Shown: positions 33,324-42,753, counted from the first letter of the stretch. The stretch is 64,000 bases of DNA from Lachnospiraceae bacterium (GCA_902363445.1 CABJAB010000001.1:124001-188000); one strand, 5' to 3'. The notes: generated by a model from the letters alone, not told the origin. Translations and numbers: made by a program.

Positions 33324-34085
33324 ATGGAATACAGCACTCATGAATTGTCCCGCCTGGCGGGAATCAGCGCCAGAACTCTGCGGTATTATGATCAGATCGG
33401 GCTTCTGCGGCCCTGCCGGACGACAGCCGCCGGATACCGTTTCTATGGAGAAAAAGAGGTGGAACTGCTGCAGCAGATCCTATTTTACCGAGAACGAGGC
33501 CTTGAGCTCGGCATCATCCAGGAGATCATGTGCCGGCCGGATTTTGATATCCTGGAAGCGCTGGACAGCCACTTATCCGCTCTGACGCAGCAAAAAGAAA
33601 GGCTCGACACTCTGATCCAGACTGTAAAGCTTACCATTGCCACAATGAAAGGAGAAAGTAAAATGGATGACACTATGAAATTTGAAGCATTTAAAAAACA
33701 TCTGGTCGATAAAAATGAACAAGCCTATGGAAAAGAAATCCGAGAAAAATACGGAGATGAGGAAGTGAATTCATACAATCAAAAAATCCTCGGACTGTCC
33801 GAGAAAGAATATGAACAGTTCAGGGAACTGGAGGCAGCGATACGAAACCGGCTGGAGGATGCCGTACGTTCCGGCATAATACCCGAAAGCGAAGGCGGCC
33901 GCGAGGTCGCCTTCCTGCACCGTGACTGGCTGGGCTATACCTGGAAGAAATATTCCCCCAAGATGCACAAAGGCCTCGCAGAGATGTACGTCCTCGACGA
34001 GCGGTTCACGGACTATTATGATAAGGAAGTGAAAGGCTGCGCGGATTTTCTGATGCGGGCAGTCAAATGCTGGATAGAAGATTAA
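33324..34085 (+). CDS. MerR family regulator, TipA-like (HTH plus TipAS domain)
   Basis: 253 residues. N-terminal MerR winged helix ('YSTHELSRLAGISARTLRYYDQIGLLRP'), coiled-coil linker, then from about residue 115 a TipAS-type antibiotic-binding globin-like domain ('FKKHLVDKNEQAYGKEIREKYG', 'HRDWLGYTWKKYSPKMHKGLAEMYV'). TipAL proteins are autoactivators that sense thiopeptides and other drugs. The start is 33324 (AAGGAG upstream). The promoter geometry fits autoregulation. No obvious separate target gene; the MATE gene at 34764 is on the other strand. Confidence 0.9.
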   Translation: MEYSTHELSRLAGISARTLRYYDQIGLLRPCRTTAAGYRFYGEKEVELLQQILFYRERGLELGIIQEIMCRPDFDILEALDSHLSALTQQKERLDTLIQTVKLTIATMKGESKMDDTMKFEAFKKHLVDKNEQAYGKEIREKYGDEEVNSYNQKILGLSEKEYEQFRELEAAIRNRLEDAVRSGIIPESEGGREVAFLHRDWLGYTWKKYSPKMHKGLAEMYVLDERFTDYYDKEVKGCADFLMRAVKCWIED

Positions 34086-34089
34086 AAAC

Positions 34090-34129
34090 ACCCGCAGCGG
34101 ACAGCTTTTAACACCTGCCCGCTGCGGGT
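34090..34129. terminator. Bidirectional terminator between TipA-like and PgsA-like genes
   Basis: CCCGCAGCGG (34091-34100) pairs with CCGCTGCGGG (34119-34128), with A/T runs outside. Confidence 0.75.
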
Positions 34130-34692
34130 CATTTATCCTTCATTTTCCAAAACACAGGGATATAAAGGGCCCAAGTGATAAGACACGCGGCGCATGCCGC
34201 CGCCACCAATACGTTGACCCAAAGGACGGACAGCTGAGGCAGGAATACGAGCACCAGCAGCACTGCAAACAGGACCGTAGTACAGACCTTTCCAAAAAAA
34301 TGCGCGCCGTCCAGCATCCTGCCTTTACGCAGGTAGATGATTCCCATGATGCCCATGAAGCTTTCCTTTACCGCAAGTATCGCCAGCAGGATCCATACCT
34401 GCCGGTATCTGCTGCACAGGCAGAATACGACCACGATATGGGTCAGCTTATCCGCAATGGGATCCAGCGCTTTTCCAAGCCTGGATATCATATGGAACTT
34501 TCTGGCGATCTTTCCGTCCAGCATATCGGTCAGGGCGGAAATGAAAAGCACAAGGGCCGCCGCCTGATAGCCTCTGACTGTCTTTGCGTTCAGGTAGATA
34601 CAGGCGAATACCGGAAGCAGCGCCAGCCGGAAAAAACTCATTATATTGGGTATAGTAATTATTTTATTATATTCTTCTCCGTTCTCTTTCAT
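34129..34692 (-). CDS. CDP-alcohol phosphatidyltransferase (PgsA-like)
   Basis: 187 residues, about five helices. Contains the CDP-alcohol phosphotransferase signature D-G-x2-A-R-x8-G-x3-D-x3-D ('DMLDGKIARKFHMISRLGKALDPIADK' region) near residue 60. Normally makes phosphatidylglycerophosphate from CDP-diacylglycerol and glycerol-3-phosphate in the membrane; cardiolipin synthase-type paralogues look alike. The start is uncertain between 34692 and 34701, neither with a strong site. Downstream of the MATE gene with a 71-base gap. Confidence 0.88.
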   Translation of the reverse strand: MKENGEEYNKIITIPNIMSFFRLALLPVFACIYLNAKTVRGYQAAALVLFISALTDMLDGKIARKFHMISRLGKALDPIADKLTHIVVVFCLCSRYRQVWILLAILAVKESFMGIMGIIYLRKGRMLDGAHFFGKVCTTVLFAVLLVLVFLPQLSVLWVNVLVAAACAACLITWALYIPVFWKMKDK

Positions 34693-34763
34693 CTGTCTCA
34701 TTACCTTCTTATCCGTAGTCAGTCTACTGATATGTCCTATTTTACCACAAATCCTTCCTATCG

Positions 34764-36146
34764 TCACCCCGTCCTCTTACTCCGCCTGTTTATATGGAAG
34801 AAATAGACCAGGCAGAGACTGATCTGAAGAACCGTGGAGACAGGAGTGGCGAGGCCGATCCGGAACAAGGACGCGTGTTCTGTCCGGCTCATGATATAGG
34901 ACACCGGAATTCTGACCAAAAACGCCCCCACAATGCCCTGGGCCATGACAAAGGTGGTCTTTTCCCTCCCATTGAAATACCCGATAAAACAGAACAGGAA
35001 CGAAACCAGCAGAGTATCGATGGCATATGCTCTCAGATAATCGGCGGCGGCGGCAACGACGTCCGCGTCTCTGGCAAACATGCCGGCCAGAAACTCTCCA
35101 TGGAAAAAGGAGAGGTATGACATGACCACTCCAAAGGCGAAGGATGTGAGCATTCCATAAACCATGGCGCGAACCGCCCTGTCGTTCCTCCCGGCCCCGA
35201 TGTTCTGCGCCACAAACGCGGACATGGACTGCATATAGGAAGACGGCACCAGCATGATGAACACACACAGCTTTTCTGCCACGCCGACTCCTGCCGACGG
35301 TATGACGCCCAGAGAATTCACGATCGTGATAATGGCAAGAAAAGAAAGACTCACCAGTCCGTCCTGAAGAGCTATGGGAAATCCCAGCCTGAGCGTCTTT
35401 GCCACCACCTCTTTCCGGAAGCAAAGATTCTTCCTTGTAAAACGAAAAGGCAGTCCCTTCTTTTTCACAAGGAGAAGGCATAAGACCACGCTGACCGCCT
35501 GGGCGGCCACTGTCGCAATGGCGGCTCCCGCCGCCGCCATGCGGAATACGGCCACCAGCAGGAAATCCCCCACTATATTGACTACACAGGCCACGAGGAC
35601 TGTATACAGAGGCGTTTTGGAATCTCCCATTCCCCGGAAGATACTTCCCAGCACGTTATAAGCCACAATAAATACAGAACCTGCGGAGCATATCCTCACA
35701 TATTCCACAGTTTTATCAAACGCAGCTTCTGGAGCGTGCATAAAAGCAGAAAAGGGAACCGCTGCTGTCACCATGACTATGGTGATAAAAACCGCCAGCG
35801 CGGAAAAAATAAAAACGGCGCCGCCTATGACATTTCCGGCCTCTTCTTCCTTTTTCTGCCCGATCTTCTGTCCCAGCAAAATAGTGGTCCCCATGGACAG
35901 CCCGGTAACCACCGAAGTGATGGTCTGCATGATCTGGCTTCCCGTCGAAACCGCGGAAACATCCGCGGCAGTACCGAACTGCCCGACGATCAGAAGATCT
36001 ACGGCCCCGTACATCGCCTGTAATAGAAGCGCAAACAGCACCGGCATCGCGAACCGAAAAAGCGGCGCCAGAATTCCTCCCTCTGTGAATCCGGCGTTCT
36101 GTCCGGTTCTCACTTCCCTGTCTCTCTGACTCTTTTTCCTCTGCAT
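34764..36146 (-). CDS. MATE family efflux transporter (second copy in window)
   Basis: 460 residues, 12 helices; typical N-terminal bundle ('LFRFAMPVLFALLLQAMYGAVDLLIVGQFG') and C-terminal repeat ('LRLGFPIALQDGLVSLSFLAIITIVN'). Only distantly similar to the MATE at 4068-5426. ATG 36146 with AGGAGG 8 bases upstream; the longer frame reaches into repeat sequence and is rejected. The triple-hairpin module lies 20 bases upstream of the start, so its promoter must lie inside or beyond the repeat. Substrate unknown. Confidence 0.92.
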   Translation of the reverse strand: MQRKKSQRDREVRTGQNAGFTEGGILAPLFRFAMPVLFALLLQAMYGAVDLLIVGQFGTAADVSAVSTGSQIMQTITSVVTGLSMGTTILLGQKIGQKKEEEAGNVIGGAVFIFSALAVFITIVMVTAAVPFSAFMHAPEAAFDKTVEYVRICSAGSVFIVAYNVLGSIFRGMGDSKTPLYTVLVACVVNIVGDFLLVAVFRMAAAGAAIATVAAQAVSVVLCLLLVKKKGLPFRFTRKNLCFRKEVVAKTLRLGFPIALQDGLVSLSFLAIITIVNSLGVIPSAGVGVAEKLCVFIMLVPSSYMQSMSAFVAQNIGAGRNDRAVRAMVYGMLTSFAFGVVMSYLSFFHGEFLAGMFARDADVVAAAADYLRAYAIDTLLVSFLFCFIGYFNGREKTTFVMAQGIVGAFLVRIPVSYIMSRTEHASLFRIGLATPVSTVLQISLCLVYFFHINRRSKRTG

Positions 36147-36167
36147 CTTCCATTCCTCCTGAATTCC

Positions 36168-36230
36168 ATACCTTACCGCACGAAGTGCGTCTGCCCGGAG
36201 GGCATGTATTAAGGGATGCCTTTGGGTATG
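36168..36230 (-). repeat. Triple-hairpin intergenic module, inverted copy
   Basis: Reverse complement of the modules at 24886-24950 and 29184-29248, placed between the MATE start and repeat copy R3. Confidence 0.8.
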
Positions 36231-36795
36231 ATACAAAATACTTTTTGGAATTATTTTTAGTTAATTCCGATTAAGCTCCGGTTTAGCGCCGGCAGAAGTT
36301 CCGGGCCGTCACGATTTCGGTTCGCTGGCGATGCAGCGCTCACCTTTAGGCCGGTCCGGTATCATTCTGTCGGTGTCCTGTCTGCCGCACCACATTGGAT
36401 AAATTTCATTTCTAAGATTCCAGAAAAGAATCGGATATCCACACGGCCCGCGCGCCTTATGGCAGCGGGCCGCGGTGGGCCGCCTCAATGACTTTTACAA
36501 CAAATGAACGCTTATTTCGGTGCGGGAAAAGGGCAAGAGGAACGATTCGATTCCATCATAAGGCGAGCGCCGCAAAGGCGTTAGCAGGATCTTCCCGGCC
36601 GCAGGGAGGTAAAAACCGAATTTCATACAGGTTTTTATTGGAATCTGACATGGAAAAATATCAATTTATCCATGTCAGTTGGAAAGGACCGACCGAAGGC
36701 CGTAAAGATTCTGGTTACGGCTGCCAGCGAGCCGCCTGGATGGAATCGGATTTCCTCTTGCCTTGCAAATCTGATAATGAAAACATGTTTGAAAG
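36231..36795 (+). repeat. Interspersed structured repeat, divergent copy (R3)
   Basis: 5' part 36231-36336, a stretch of unrelated sequence, then the main part from about 36381 to 36765. More diverged than R2/R4 but with the same 10-bp stem (36645-36678) and AAAAACC/GGTTTTT hairpin. Explains the whole gap between the MATE gene and the membrane-bound MerR gene together with the terminator at 36843. Confidence 0.8.
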
Positions 36796-36842
36796 GTATC
36801 AAAAGGCATGAATGAACAAATTTACTCCCATATAGAACAAAA

Positions 36843-36888
36843 AGCCGGATAAAACAGCAGGCATCCCAGCCTGCCATCTTATCCGGCT
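36843..36888 (-). terminator. Terminator of the membrane-bound MerR gene
   Basis: AGCCGGATAA (36843-36852) pairs with TTATCCGGCT (36879-36888), with an inner GCAGGC/GCCTGC stem and minus-strand T-run. Confidence 0.75.
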
Positions 36889-36987
36889 GAACACTTCTTT
36901 CGAGTGGTCACCCTCCGATGAACGAAACATATTATAGCAAAAATGTATTTTCCAGTCAAGCATTATCCAGAGGTTCCCATCCCTGCT

Positions 36988-37833
36988 TTATTCCGCCGCG
37001 TTCCGATACAGCCTGCAGCGCAGCCATGCAGCCAGGGATGCAATGACAAACGCCACGGCGTCTATAATCAATACCATAGTTACCTGTTTTGCATGTCCGA
37101 GGCAGAACAGAATCGTAAAGATTTCCACCGAAAGCACCACGAAGCACAAAAAATTGGCCAGATAGTCTGCCGCTATATCGCTGTAAAAGCCATTCAGCCT
37201 CAGGCTCCTCCATATGAACGGCCTCAGGAAAAAACGAATCACACCGCAGGCCGCCGTATACACAAAGATAAATTCCCTGGCCACCTGAGTCGTTACCATC
37301 TCACCGCTCCACTGAATCGGAATCTTTTCCGGAAGCACAGAATACGAGCATACAGCGGCGAGCAAACAAAGGGATGTGAGCGCTGCCCACACTGCATAAC
37401 CTCCCCACAAGTAGAAGAAGGATACCGTATCCGAACCATACTTCTCTTTATTGTGTTCCACATATTCATTCAGATTCTCCACATACTGTTCTACATCCAG
37501 GCTTTCGTAGCCGCTCTCCTGCCGTTCAAGCATCCGTTCACATATGTGCTTGGACTGTTCCAGCCCCTGTATTCCGTCTTTCAGCTTCTGTTCCTGCCGC
37601 CGGAGCACCTCAGGCAACTGGCTCTTGCCGGACTTAAGGCTCCGTATTTCTTCCACCGGAATATTGATACTGCGCAAAAACGCAATCTTCTTGATTTCCC
37701 TTACATCCTCCGGCGAGTAATCCCGGTAACCGTTCCCTTCGTTCCTGGCCGGCGTGATCAGCATCTCTTTTTCATAAAAGCGAATATTGGAACGGGACAG
37801 CCCTGTCAGTTCCTCTACCTCTTTAATCGTCAT
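36988..37833 (-). CDS. Membrane-anchored MerR-family regulator with DUF1648-like domain
   Basis: 281 residues. Residues 1-70 are a MerR winged helix ('TIKEVEELTGLSRSNIRFYEKEMLITPARNEGNGYRDYSPEDV'), followed by a coiled coil to ~115. The C-terminal half has about five transmembrane helices and a 'LPEKIPIQWSG' loop as in DUF1648/SdpI-type proteins. So the DNA-binding domain is tethered to the membrane. Ligand unknown; an envelope signal is likely. The start at 37833 has AAAGGA 12 bases upstream; an earlier GTG is possible. Its promoter shows MerR geometry. Confidence 0.85.
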   Translation of the reverse strand: MTIKEVEELTGLSRSNIRFYEKEMLITPARNEGNGYRDYSPEDVREIKKIAFLRSINIPVEEIRSLKSGKSQLPEVLRRQEQKLKDGIQGLEQSKHICERMLERQESGYESLDVEQYVENLNEYVEHNKEKYGSDTVSFFYLWGGYAVWAALTSLCLLAAVCSYSVLPEKIPIQWSGEMVTTQVAREFIFVYTAACGVIRFFLRPFIWRSLRLNGFYSDIAADYLANFLCFVVLSVEIFTILFCLGHAKQVTMVLIIDAVAFVIASLAAWLRCRLYRNAAE

Positions 37834-37864
37834 ATGAGTCACCGTCCTTTGTCTGTTTGCCTGA

Positions 37865-37895
37865 ATCGTACACTATAAACCCGGTTTACAGTCAA
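37865..37895 (-). promoter_or_regulatory. MerR-type promoter with 19-base spacer and central dyad
   Basis: Minus-strand TTGACT (37890-37895), 19-base spacer, TACGAT (37865-37870). The dyad TAAACC-C-GGTTTA (37876-37888) fills the spacer. Predicts autoactivation of the membrane-bound MerR gene. Confidence 0.65.
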
Positions 37896-38076
37896 GAAAA
37901 TCCGAAAAATCCTCTTGTTTTTTCCGAGATTCCCTATTTTCTGCCGCCGTCAGGCGCTCACATACCGTCGGGCGCCTTTTCTTCGCCGTCTCATGCTTCG
38001 TCCTGCAGGCGGAGCATTTTCCATGATAAGCACATTTTCTTCGTTTACATGGGCAATCCTGTCTGTATTGATCCAT
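37873..38076 (-). CDS. Small cysteine-rich protein
   Basis: 67 residues, opening 'MDQYRQDCPCKRRKCAYHGKCSACRTKHETAKKRRPTVCER'. It has six Cys and two His in a C-x-C-x4-C-x2-H-x2-C-x2-C-x3-H array that looks like a zinc-binding knuckle. I recall similar short proteins in Lachnospiraceae but cannot name a family. Good start (GGAGG 5 bases before ATG 38076). The 3' end runs through the MerR-type promoter of the next gene, so translation could interfere with that promoter or the true stop may have been lost. Confidence 0.6.
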   Translation of the reverse strand: MDQYRQDCPCKRRKCAYHGKCSACRTKHETAKKRRPTVCERLTAAENRESRKKQEDFSDFLDCKPGL

Positions 38077-38165
38077 CCTGTCCTCCCTGCATATTTCCCG
38101 TAGGACGATTATATCACACCTGCTTCTTCCGTACTACTTCCGTTTTTTGTAAACTAATAGTTTCC

Positions 38166-39425
38166 TCACGGAGCCTGGAACGAAGCGCCCACATAAAACC
38201 AATTCACACACACAGAAGTTCTGGCGCCTCCCATAGAGACAAACGTGCTGATCTCACACATGGACCACAGACTGTCCGCCGGGTCCTGCTGCCGGAGCCG
38301 GATCCAGTGCATTTCCTGGGACTGGCTGTATACAAGGTCATCCAGGACCAGTACGCCGGTAACCTTTGTATTGTCGTTTGTCTGCGTTTCAATGGAGCTT
38401 CCGCTGTAAATGCTGGCACGCCGTATATCCGTTAAGACCGGCACTGCGGAATCTTTCGGCCGAACGGAAATGCGGATGGACGAAGCAGAGGTATTCTGCA
38501 CTGTCAGGATAAGACTCTCCATCGGAATATCCAATGAGCTGCCTGTAGCAGACAGATTTGTATTGTAGCATTCCATATTTGATTTTAAATTCGGGCTGAG
38601 AATTTTCTGATCATCTGTCTTAAAGCTCACTTTATAGCCGGTCGGGGTATCTTCTTCCACCTTAATCTCCGGCGCCGGACCAGCAGCCCCGGCCAAGCCG
38701 GTGCTGCCCTTCTCTCCCTGTTCGCCTGTATCTCCCTTCGGTCCCTGTTCCCCCTGAGAACCGGTATCCCCCTTTTCTCCCTGGGGACCAGTCTCTCCCT
38801 TCTCCCCCTGCTGTCCCTGCTGTCCCTGCGGCCCTATAGGTCCTACAGGCAGTACGAAATCTAGAGTAACTCCATCCTCCGCGGAATCTGACGTCACCTT
38901 TGCTGCGTCACCAGAATCTACCGTACCAATCGTAATATTCGGGGTTTCCCCCTGGGAACCAGTATCTCCCTTTTCTCCCTGGGGACCAGTCTCGCCTTTC
39001 TGTCCTTCCGGTCCCATAGGACCCTGTTCCCCTTGCGGACCCAGACATCCTTTCTCCCCCTCTGGTCCCTGAGGGCCGGCTTCACCCAGAAAGCCCTGTT
39101 CTCCCTGGGGGCCCTGTTCTCCCTGAGGTCCGCGTTCACCAGGTTCTCCTCTGTCTCCTTTTGGTCCTGCGGGCCCGGCAGGCCCGGAATCGCCTTTCGG
39201 GCCAATCGGGCCACGATCTCCCTGAAGACCGATCGGTCCTGGGATTCCCTGTATTCCCTGAGGGCCGCGTTCTCCCCTGAGTCCCTGTGGACCCTGCGGG
39301 CCTGGGAGTCCTTGCGGGCCCTGGGGACCCTGTTCTCCTTGTGGTCCCTGCAGCGCCGCATAATTATCATTCTGCGCCGGACAGGAATTGCATCTATTTA
39401 CATAATTATTTCCATAACAGCTCAT
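38166..39425 (-). CDS. Collagen-like repeat protein
   Basis: 419 residues. A short Cys-containing head ([18 protein letters not shown]) is followed by about 45 uninterrupted Gly-X-Y triplets ([18 protein letters not shown] types). A break '[19 protein letters not shown]' comes next, more triplets, and a C-terminal ~140-residue beta-rich trimerisation-type domain. The layout resembles BclA-like exosporium or surface collagen proteins and phage-fibre collagen segments. No signal peptide, so export would be by spore assembly or a non-classical route. ATG 39425 after AAGGAG. Confidence 0.85.
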   Translation of the reverse strand: MSCYGNNYVNRCNSCPAQNDNYAALQGPQGEQGPQGPQGLPGPQGPQGLRGERGPQGIQGIPGPIGLQGDRGPIGPKGDSGPAGPAGPKGDRGEPGERGPQGEQGPQGEQGFLGEAGPQGPEGEKGCLGPQGEQGPMGPEGQKGETGPQGEKGDTGSQGETPNITIGTVDSGDAAKVTSDSAEDGVTLDFVLPVGPIGPQGQQGQQGEKGETGPQGEKGDTGSQGEQGPKGDTGEQGEKGSTGLAGAAGPAPEIKVEEDTPTGYKVSFKTDDQKILSPNLKSNMECYNTNLSATGSSLDIPMESLILTVQNTSASSIRISVRPKDSAVPVLTDIRRASIYSGSSIETQTNDNTKVTGVLVLDDLVYSQSQEMHWIRLRQQDPADSLWSMCEISTFVSMGGARTSVCVNWFYVGASFQAP

Positions 39426-39494
39426 CTTTTACTCCTTAATCGAGATTTACATGACACATTCCAACATGATTCTGCCGTTTCTATACACGCTGTA

Positions 39495-39791
39495 TTATTT
39501 GCCAAGTCCTGAATCTGCCTGTTGTTTATAATACGTAGCGTCTTCTTTTCTTGCCACGTTGGGAGTAAAGTGAAACCGCACATTGCGATATGTTTCTCTT
39601 TTCTCTATTGGTTTCGCTCTGTGCGTACTTTTGGCAATATACTCTTGAAGGCCCGTGTGGGTAAAATAGACGCAGCCGTCAGATACATATTGATTATAGG
39701 AAATTAAACCACTATTTCTGGCTTCGTCCAAAGTAGCCAGACTGATTCCTAATATCTTTGCCGCCTCCTTACGGGTAATCAATTTTTCCAT
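39495..39791 (-). CDS. Excisionase-type helix-turn-helix protein
   Basis: 98 residues. 'ITRKEAAKILGISLATLDEARNSGLISYNQYV...VYFTHTGLQEYI' is the MerR/excisionase-like winged helix of integrative elements. The start is uncertain: ATG 39791, or TTG 39797 with a better-spaced AAGGTG. No integrase is left next to it. It marks the right-hand border of the chromosomal block and the start of the decayed island. Confidence 0.75.
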   Translation of the reverse strand: MEKLITRKEAAKILGISLATLDEARNSGLISYNQYVSDGCVYFTHTGLQEYIAKSTHRAKPIEKRETYRNVRFHFTPNVARKEDATYYKQQADSGLGK

Positions 39792-39886
39792 ATTCAATGT
39801 TCACCTTCTCTCCAATCTCTTGACACGCCGTGCACCATTTGTCAAGCAAAAAAAGCAGCGGCCCGATGTCAGGCCGCTGTTTATCT

Positions 39887-40170
39887 CTATTGCGTATGTA
39901 CTTCAAGGCAGTAACCCACATCCCGGGCACACCGAATAGAAAATGGCGCTTTGGATGAGAACAGGCAGAGCTTTCTCCGCAGGTTTCGGATATGGCAGCC
40001 CACGGCATTATTCTCATTGCCGAGGCCCTCCTCTTTCCAAATCCTTTGATAAATCTGTTCATGAGTGAGCACCCGCTCCTTTTCCAACTTCCAGTTGTCT
40101 AATTCCGGATGCTGTTGAAAAAAGAGAAGGATGTCATCAAACGCAGCAGAATCTCCATCCTTCAGTTCTA
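39887..40170 (-). pseudogene. Remnant of an OmpR-type response regulator (DNA-binding end only)
   Basis: The reading frame gives 'RVLTHEQIYQRIWKEEGLGNENNAVGCHIRNLRRKL' and ends '...FSIRCARDVGYCLEVHTQ', which is the winged-helix output domain. The receiver domain is absent; the frame upstream to about 40170 is open but unlike a receiver. The last ~70 bases are duplicated at 48261-48329. Confidence 0.75.
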
Positions 40171-40176
40171 AAACAA

Positions 40177-40569
40177 CTACTCGTCCGATGATATCACCTC
40201 CTGGTCATTCGGCCAGGCAGCCTCCTGGAGCTTCTTAAAACTCGTTTCGCTGATAACATGCTCCAGTCTGCAAGCGTCCTGGGCCGCAATATCATGGGGA
40301 ACACCGACCTCAATGAGCTGCCTGGTAAAAAATTGGTGCTTCTCATAAACCTGCTTAGCTATTTGCCGGCCTTGTTCTGTGAGGGAGAGTGTGCCATTTG
40401 TCTCTTTTAACAGGTATCTCTTTTTAGATAGCTCTTTAACCGCCCGGCTTACCGAAGGCTTAGTAACCCCTAAATGCTCTGCAACGTCCACACAGCGAAC
40501 ATAACCGTGCTGTTGTTGAAGTATGAAAACAGCCTCCAGATAGTCCTCCATAGAAGATGTTAGAGACAT
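40177..40569 (-). CDS. DtxR family metal-dependent repressor of the island
   Basis: 130 residues. Winged helix ('YVRCVDVAEHLGVTKPSVSRAVKELSKK') and metal-site signature 'QDACRLEHVIS' (Cys, Glu, His ligands), the same short architecture as 9509-9895 but clearly a different gene. It follows the ABC/ECF operon, 19 bases behind the ECF ATPase gene, so it is the last gene of the transcript it probably represses through sites C and D. ATG 40569 with AGGAGGTG 6 bases upstream. Confidence 0.9.
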   Translation of the reverse strand: MSLTSSMEDYLEAVFILQQQHGYVRCVDVAEHLGVTKPSVSRAVKELSKKRYLLKETNGTLSLTEQGRQIAKQVYEKHQFFTRQLIEVGVPHDIAAQDACRLEHVISETSFKKLQEAAWPNDQEVISSDE

Positions 40570-40588
40570 ACAGCACACCTCCTCTCCG

Positions 40589-42022
40589 TTATCTTTGCCG
40601 CAGTATATTCCGGTGATAACGTATTTTACCATGCTCAATGTAGAGAACACTATCTGTAACTTCCGCAATCAGTTCCATATCATGTGTAATAAGCAGAATA
40701 CAGCGGTTATCTCCGGCAAGCCGTTTCAGCAGATCGACCGTCAAGCACATATTATACCCGTCCAACCCGCTGGTCGGCTCGTCAAAAACAAGCAGCTTTT
40801 TTTCACTTACCGCAGCAAGCGCCAGCAGTAATCGCTGCTTCTGTCCCCCTGAAAGTGATGCCGGATGCCGGTCTAAATAGGCGTCCATCCCCATTTCCCT
40901 AAGTCTTGAAAGTGCGGATTCTTTACCTTCTGCAGTCTGCTTGCTATTAAGAAAAAACTCATCCAGGACAGTAGGCGCGTAGAGCTGGTAATCGGAATCC
41001 TGCTGTACAAAAAATGCCTTTTGAGTACGCTGCTTCCGCTTTAACAGCTCACCGTCAAGCCAAACGCTTCCCACCCCACGGTACAAGCCAGTGATCATCC
41101 TGCAAAGGGTGGATTTACCTGCGCCGTTTGGCCCAGTAATTGCAAGGATTTTTCCTTCCTGTGCAGCAAACGTCACTTCGTCCAGTATTTCGCGCCCGTC
41201 CAGCATACATGAGATTGCAGACGCCTGTAAAATGTCATCTGGATTTTGGCGGTATGCGCCGCCTACACGAAAAGCAGGCTGTTCAAAAGAGCGAAGTCCC
41301 ATATCCTTAAGCTGTCGTGGGGTTAGACTTAATGCTTCCTCCCGGCCATAGACGGCAGAAACAGCTCCGTCCTCCATGAAAACAAGGCGGTCAAAGGAAT
41401 CCCTGACATAGTGAAAACGATGCTCGGAGAGTATGATTGTATGTCCTGCCATTTTCAGGCGGTACAGCAGCGTGCCAAGACGTACCATTGCTTCACTGTC
41501 CAAGTTAGCGGACGGTTCGTCCAGCACAATGACCTTTGGCTCCATGACGCAGACAGAGGCAATGGCCACCAGCTGCTTTTCACCGCTTGATAATGGGAAT
41601 ATTCTTCTGTCAAGCAGCCGATCAATATTCATTTGCCTGCAAACTGCATCCATCCGCTCCCGCATGACAGGGCGTTCCAGGGGAATATTCTCCATGCCCA
41701 GTGCCATTTCATCCGTTGTGTTCGTGGCAAAAAATTGACTACGCGGGTCTTGAAACACACTGCCTACCAAAGTGCCTAATTGATGAATTGGGATATTTAA
41801 TGCATCCTGCCCATTGAGCAGGTAGCTGCCTGTAAGCTTGCCTGGATAAAAGGCGGGACAAAGTCCGTTTAGAACACGGGTCAGCGTCGTCTTTCCGCAG
41901 CCGCTTTTGCCAGACAGGATTATAAGCTCTCCCTTTTTTACATGGAGGCTGATCGCTCGAAGCTGCCTCTGCCCTTCGTTTGTGTTCTCATAGCAAAAGG
42001 AGAGGTTTTTCAGTTTAATCAA
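40589..42022 (-). CDS. ECF transporter energy-coupling ATPase, two fused ATP-binding domains
   Basis: 477 residues. Two complete ABC ATPase halves: Walker A 'SGKSGCGKTTLTR' and 'TGPNGAGKSTLCR', signatures 'LSSGEKQLVAIA' and 'LSGGQKQRLLLA', Walker B 'VIVLDEPSANLD' and 'LLVFDEPTSGLD'. This is a fused EcfA1/A2. The start is TTG 42022 in a TTGA overlap with the T-component stop, with GGAGG 8 bases upstream. The longer frame starting at 42100 is not supported. Works with the EcfT and S components encoded just upstream. Confidence 0.9.
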   Translation of the reverse strand: MIKLKNLSFCYENTNEGQRQLRAISLHVKKGELIILSGKSGCGKTTLTRVLNGLCPAFYPGKLTGSYLLNGQDALNIPIHQLGTLVGSVFQDPRSQFFATNTTDEMALGMENIPLERPVMRERMDAVCRQMNIDRLLDRRIFPLSSGEKQLVAIASVCVMEPKVIVLDEPSANLDSEAMVRLGTLLYRLKMAGHTIILSEHRFHYVRDSFDRLVFMEDGAVSAVYGREEALSLTPRQLKDMGLRSFEQPAFRVGGAYRQNPDDILQASAISCMLDGREILDEVTFAAQEGKILAITGPNGAGKSTLCRMITGLYRGVGSVWLDGELLKRKQRTQKAFFVQQDSDYQLYAPTVLDEFFLNSKQTAEGKESALSRLREMGMDAYLDRHPASLSGGQKQRLLLALAAVSEKKLLVFDEPTSGLDGYNMCLTVDLLKRLAGDNRCILLITHDMELIAEVTDSVLYIEHGKIRYHRNILRQR

Positions 42023-42753
42023 AAGATCCCCCTCCTTTCCAACAAAAACACTGTGATGGGAACAATCCCTGCGGCAATGCAAAGCGCTGTATCCTTCCAT
42101 GTAAAACGGACAGGGCGAAAAGACGTCGTTTCCCCCGAAAAGCGCACGCCGCGCACTGTCATGGAAGCAGAAAGTTCTTCCGCAACCTTTGTTGTCCGCA
42201 AGATCAACGGGATCAGGATGTACTCAATCGTCGAAGGAAGATGGATAAACGTGTGGAATACGCCTACCCCAATCCCCCGAAACCGTTGTGAGGCTCGAAT
42301 GGCCCGGTATTCGCCGCCCATGGTGGGGAAAAATCGCAGCAGGACGGCAAGCCCAATTCCTGCGGCTTTAGGAAACCGCAACGCCTGCAAAGAGGCCATC
42401 AATGCCCCGGTGGGTTCTTTGGAAAGGCAAACGGCAAAAGACAAGGGAATCATCGCTTTTCTCCCCAGGACGCCCATATTGGAAAACGCAAGCCCCAAAA
42501 AGTAAAAGCTGTCGTTCGGAAGAAGCTGTACACCCACCCAAGCAAATATTGTAAATACAACGTATGCAAACAGATACGCCGGAACATATTGTCTCTTTCG
42601 CGTGATAAGCTGCAAAACAATGCACCATGCAAACAGGCACAACCCGCCCTTGTCAGAGTGAATGAAAATGATCGCTGCCACTCCAATCAAGAGATGAAAA
42701 AGCCATGTTCGCGGATCTACAGGCGCTCCGGTTTGCTTTTTTTCTGCGTTCAT
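42019..42753 (-). CDS. ECF transporter T component (EcfT/CbiQ family)
   Basis: 244 residues, about six helices, with the coupling-helix motif 'ASQRFRGIG' and the second 'ASMTVRGVRFSG' that contact the ATPases. It links the substrate-binding S component to the ATPase pair. Overlaps both neighbouring genes by 4 bases, so all three are translated together. Confidence 0.88.
   Translation of the reverse strand: MNAEKKQTGAPVDPRTWLFHLLIGVAAIIFIHSDKGGLCLFAWCIVLQLITRKRQYVPAYLFAYVVFTIFAWVGVQLLPNDSFYFLGLAFSNMGVLGRKAMIPLSFAVCLSKEPTGALMASLQALRFPKAAGIGLAVLLRFFPTMGGEYRAIRASQRFRGIGVGVFHTFIHLPSTIEYILIPLILRTTKVAEELSASMTVRGVRFSGETTSFRPVRFTWKDTALCIAAGIVPITVFLLERRGIF

Noticed and set aside
38166..39425. CRISPR array in the periodic GGTCCCTG-rich region
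   Set aside because: The periodicity is 9 bases or a multiple and comes from Gly-X-Y codons of the collagen-like protein; no repeat-spacer structure.
39769..40062. 97-codon minus-strand ORF
   Set aside because: Out-of-frame reading of the response-regulator remnant, whose correct frame shows the winged-helix domain.
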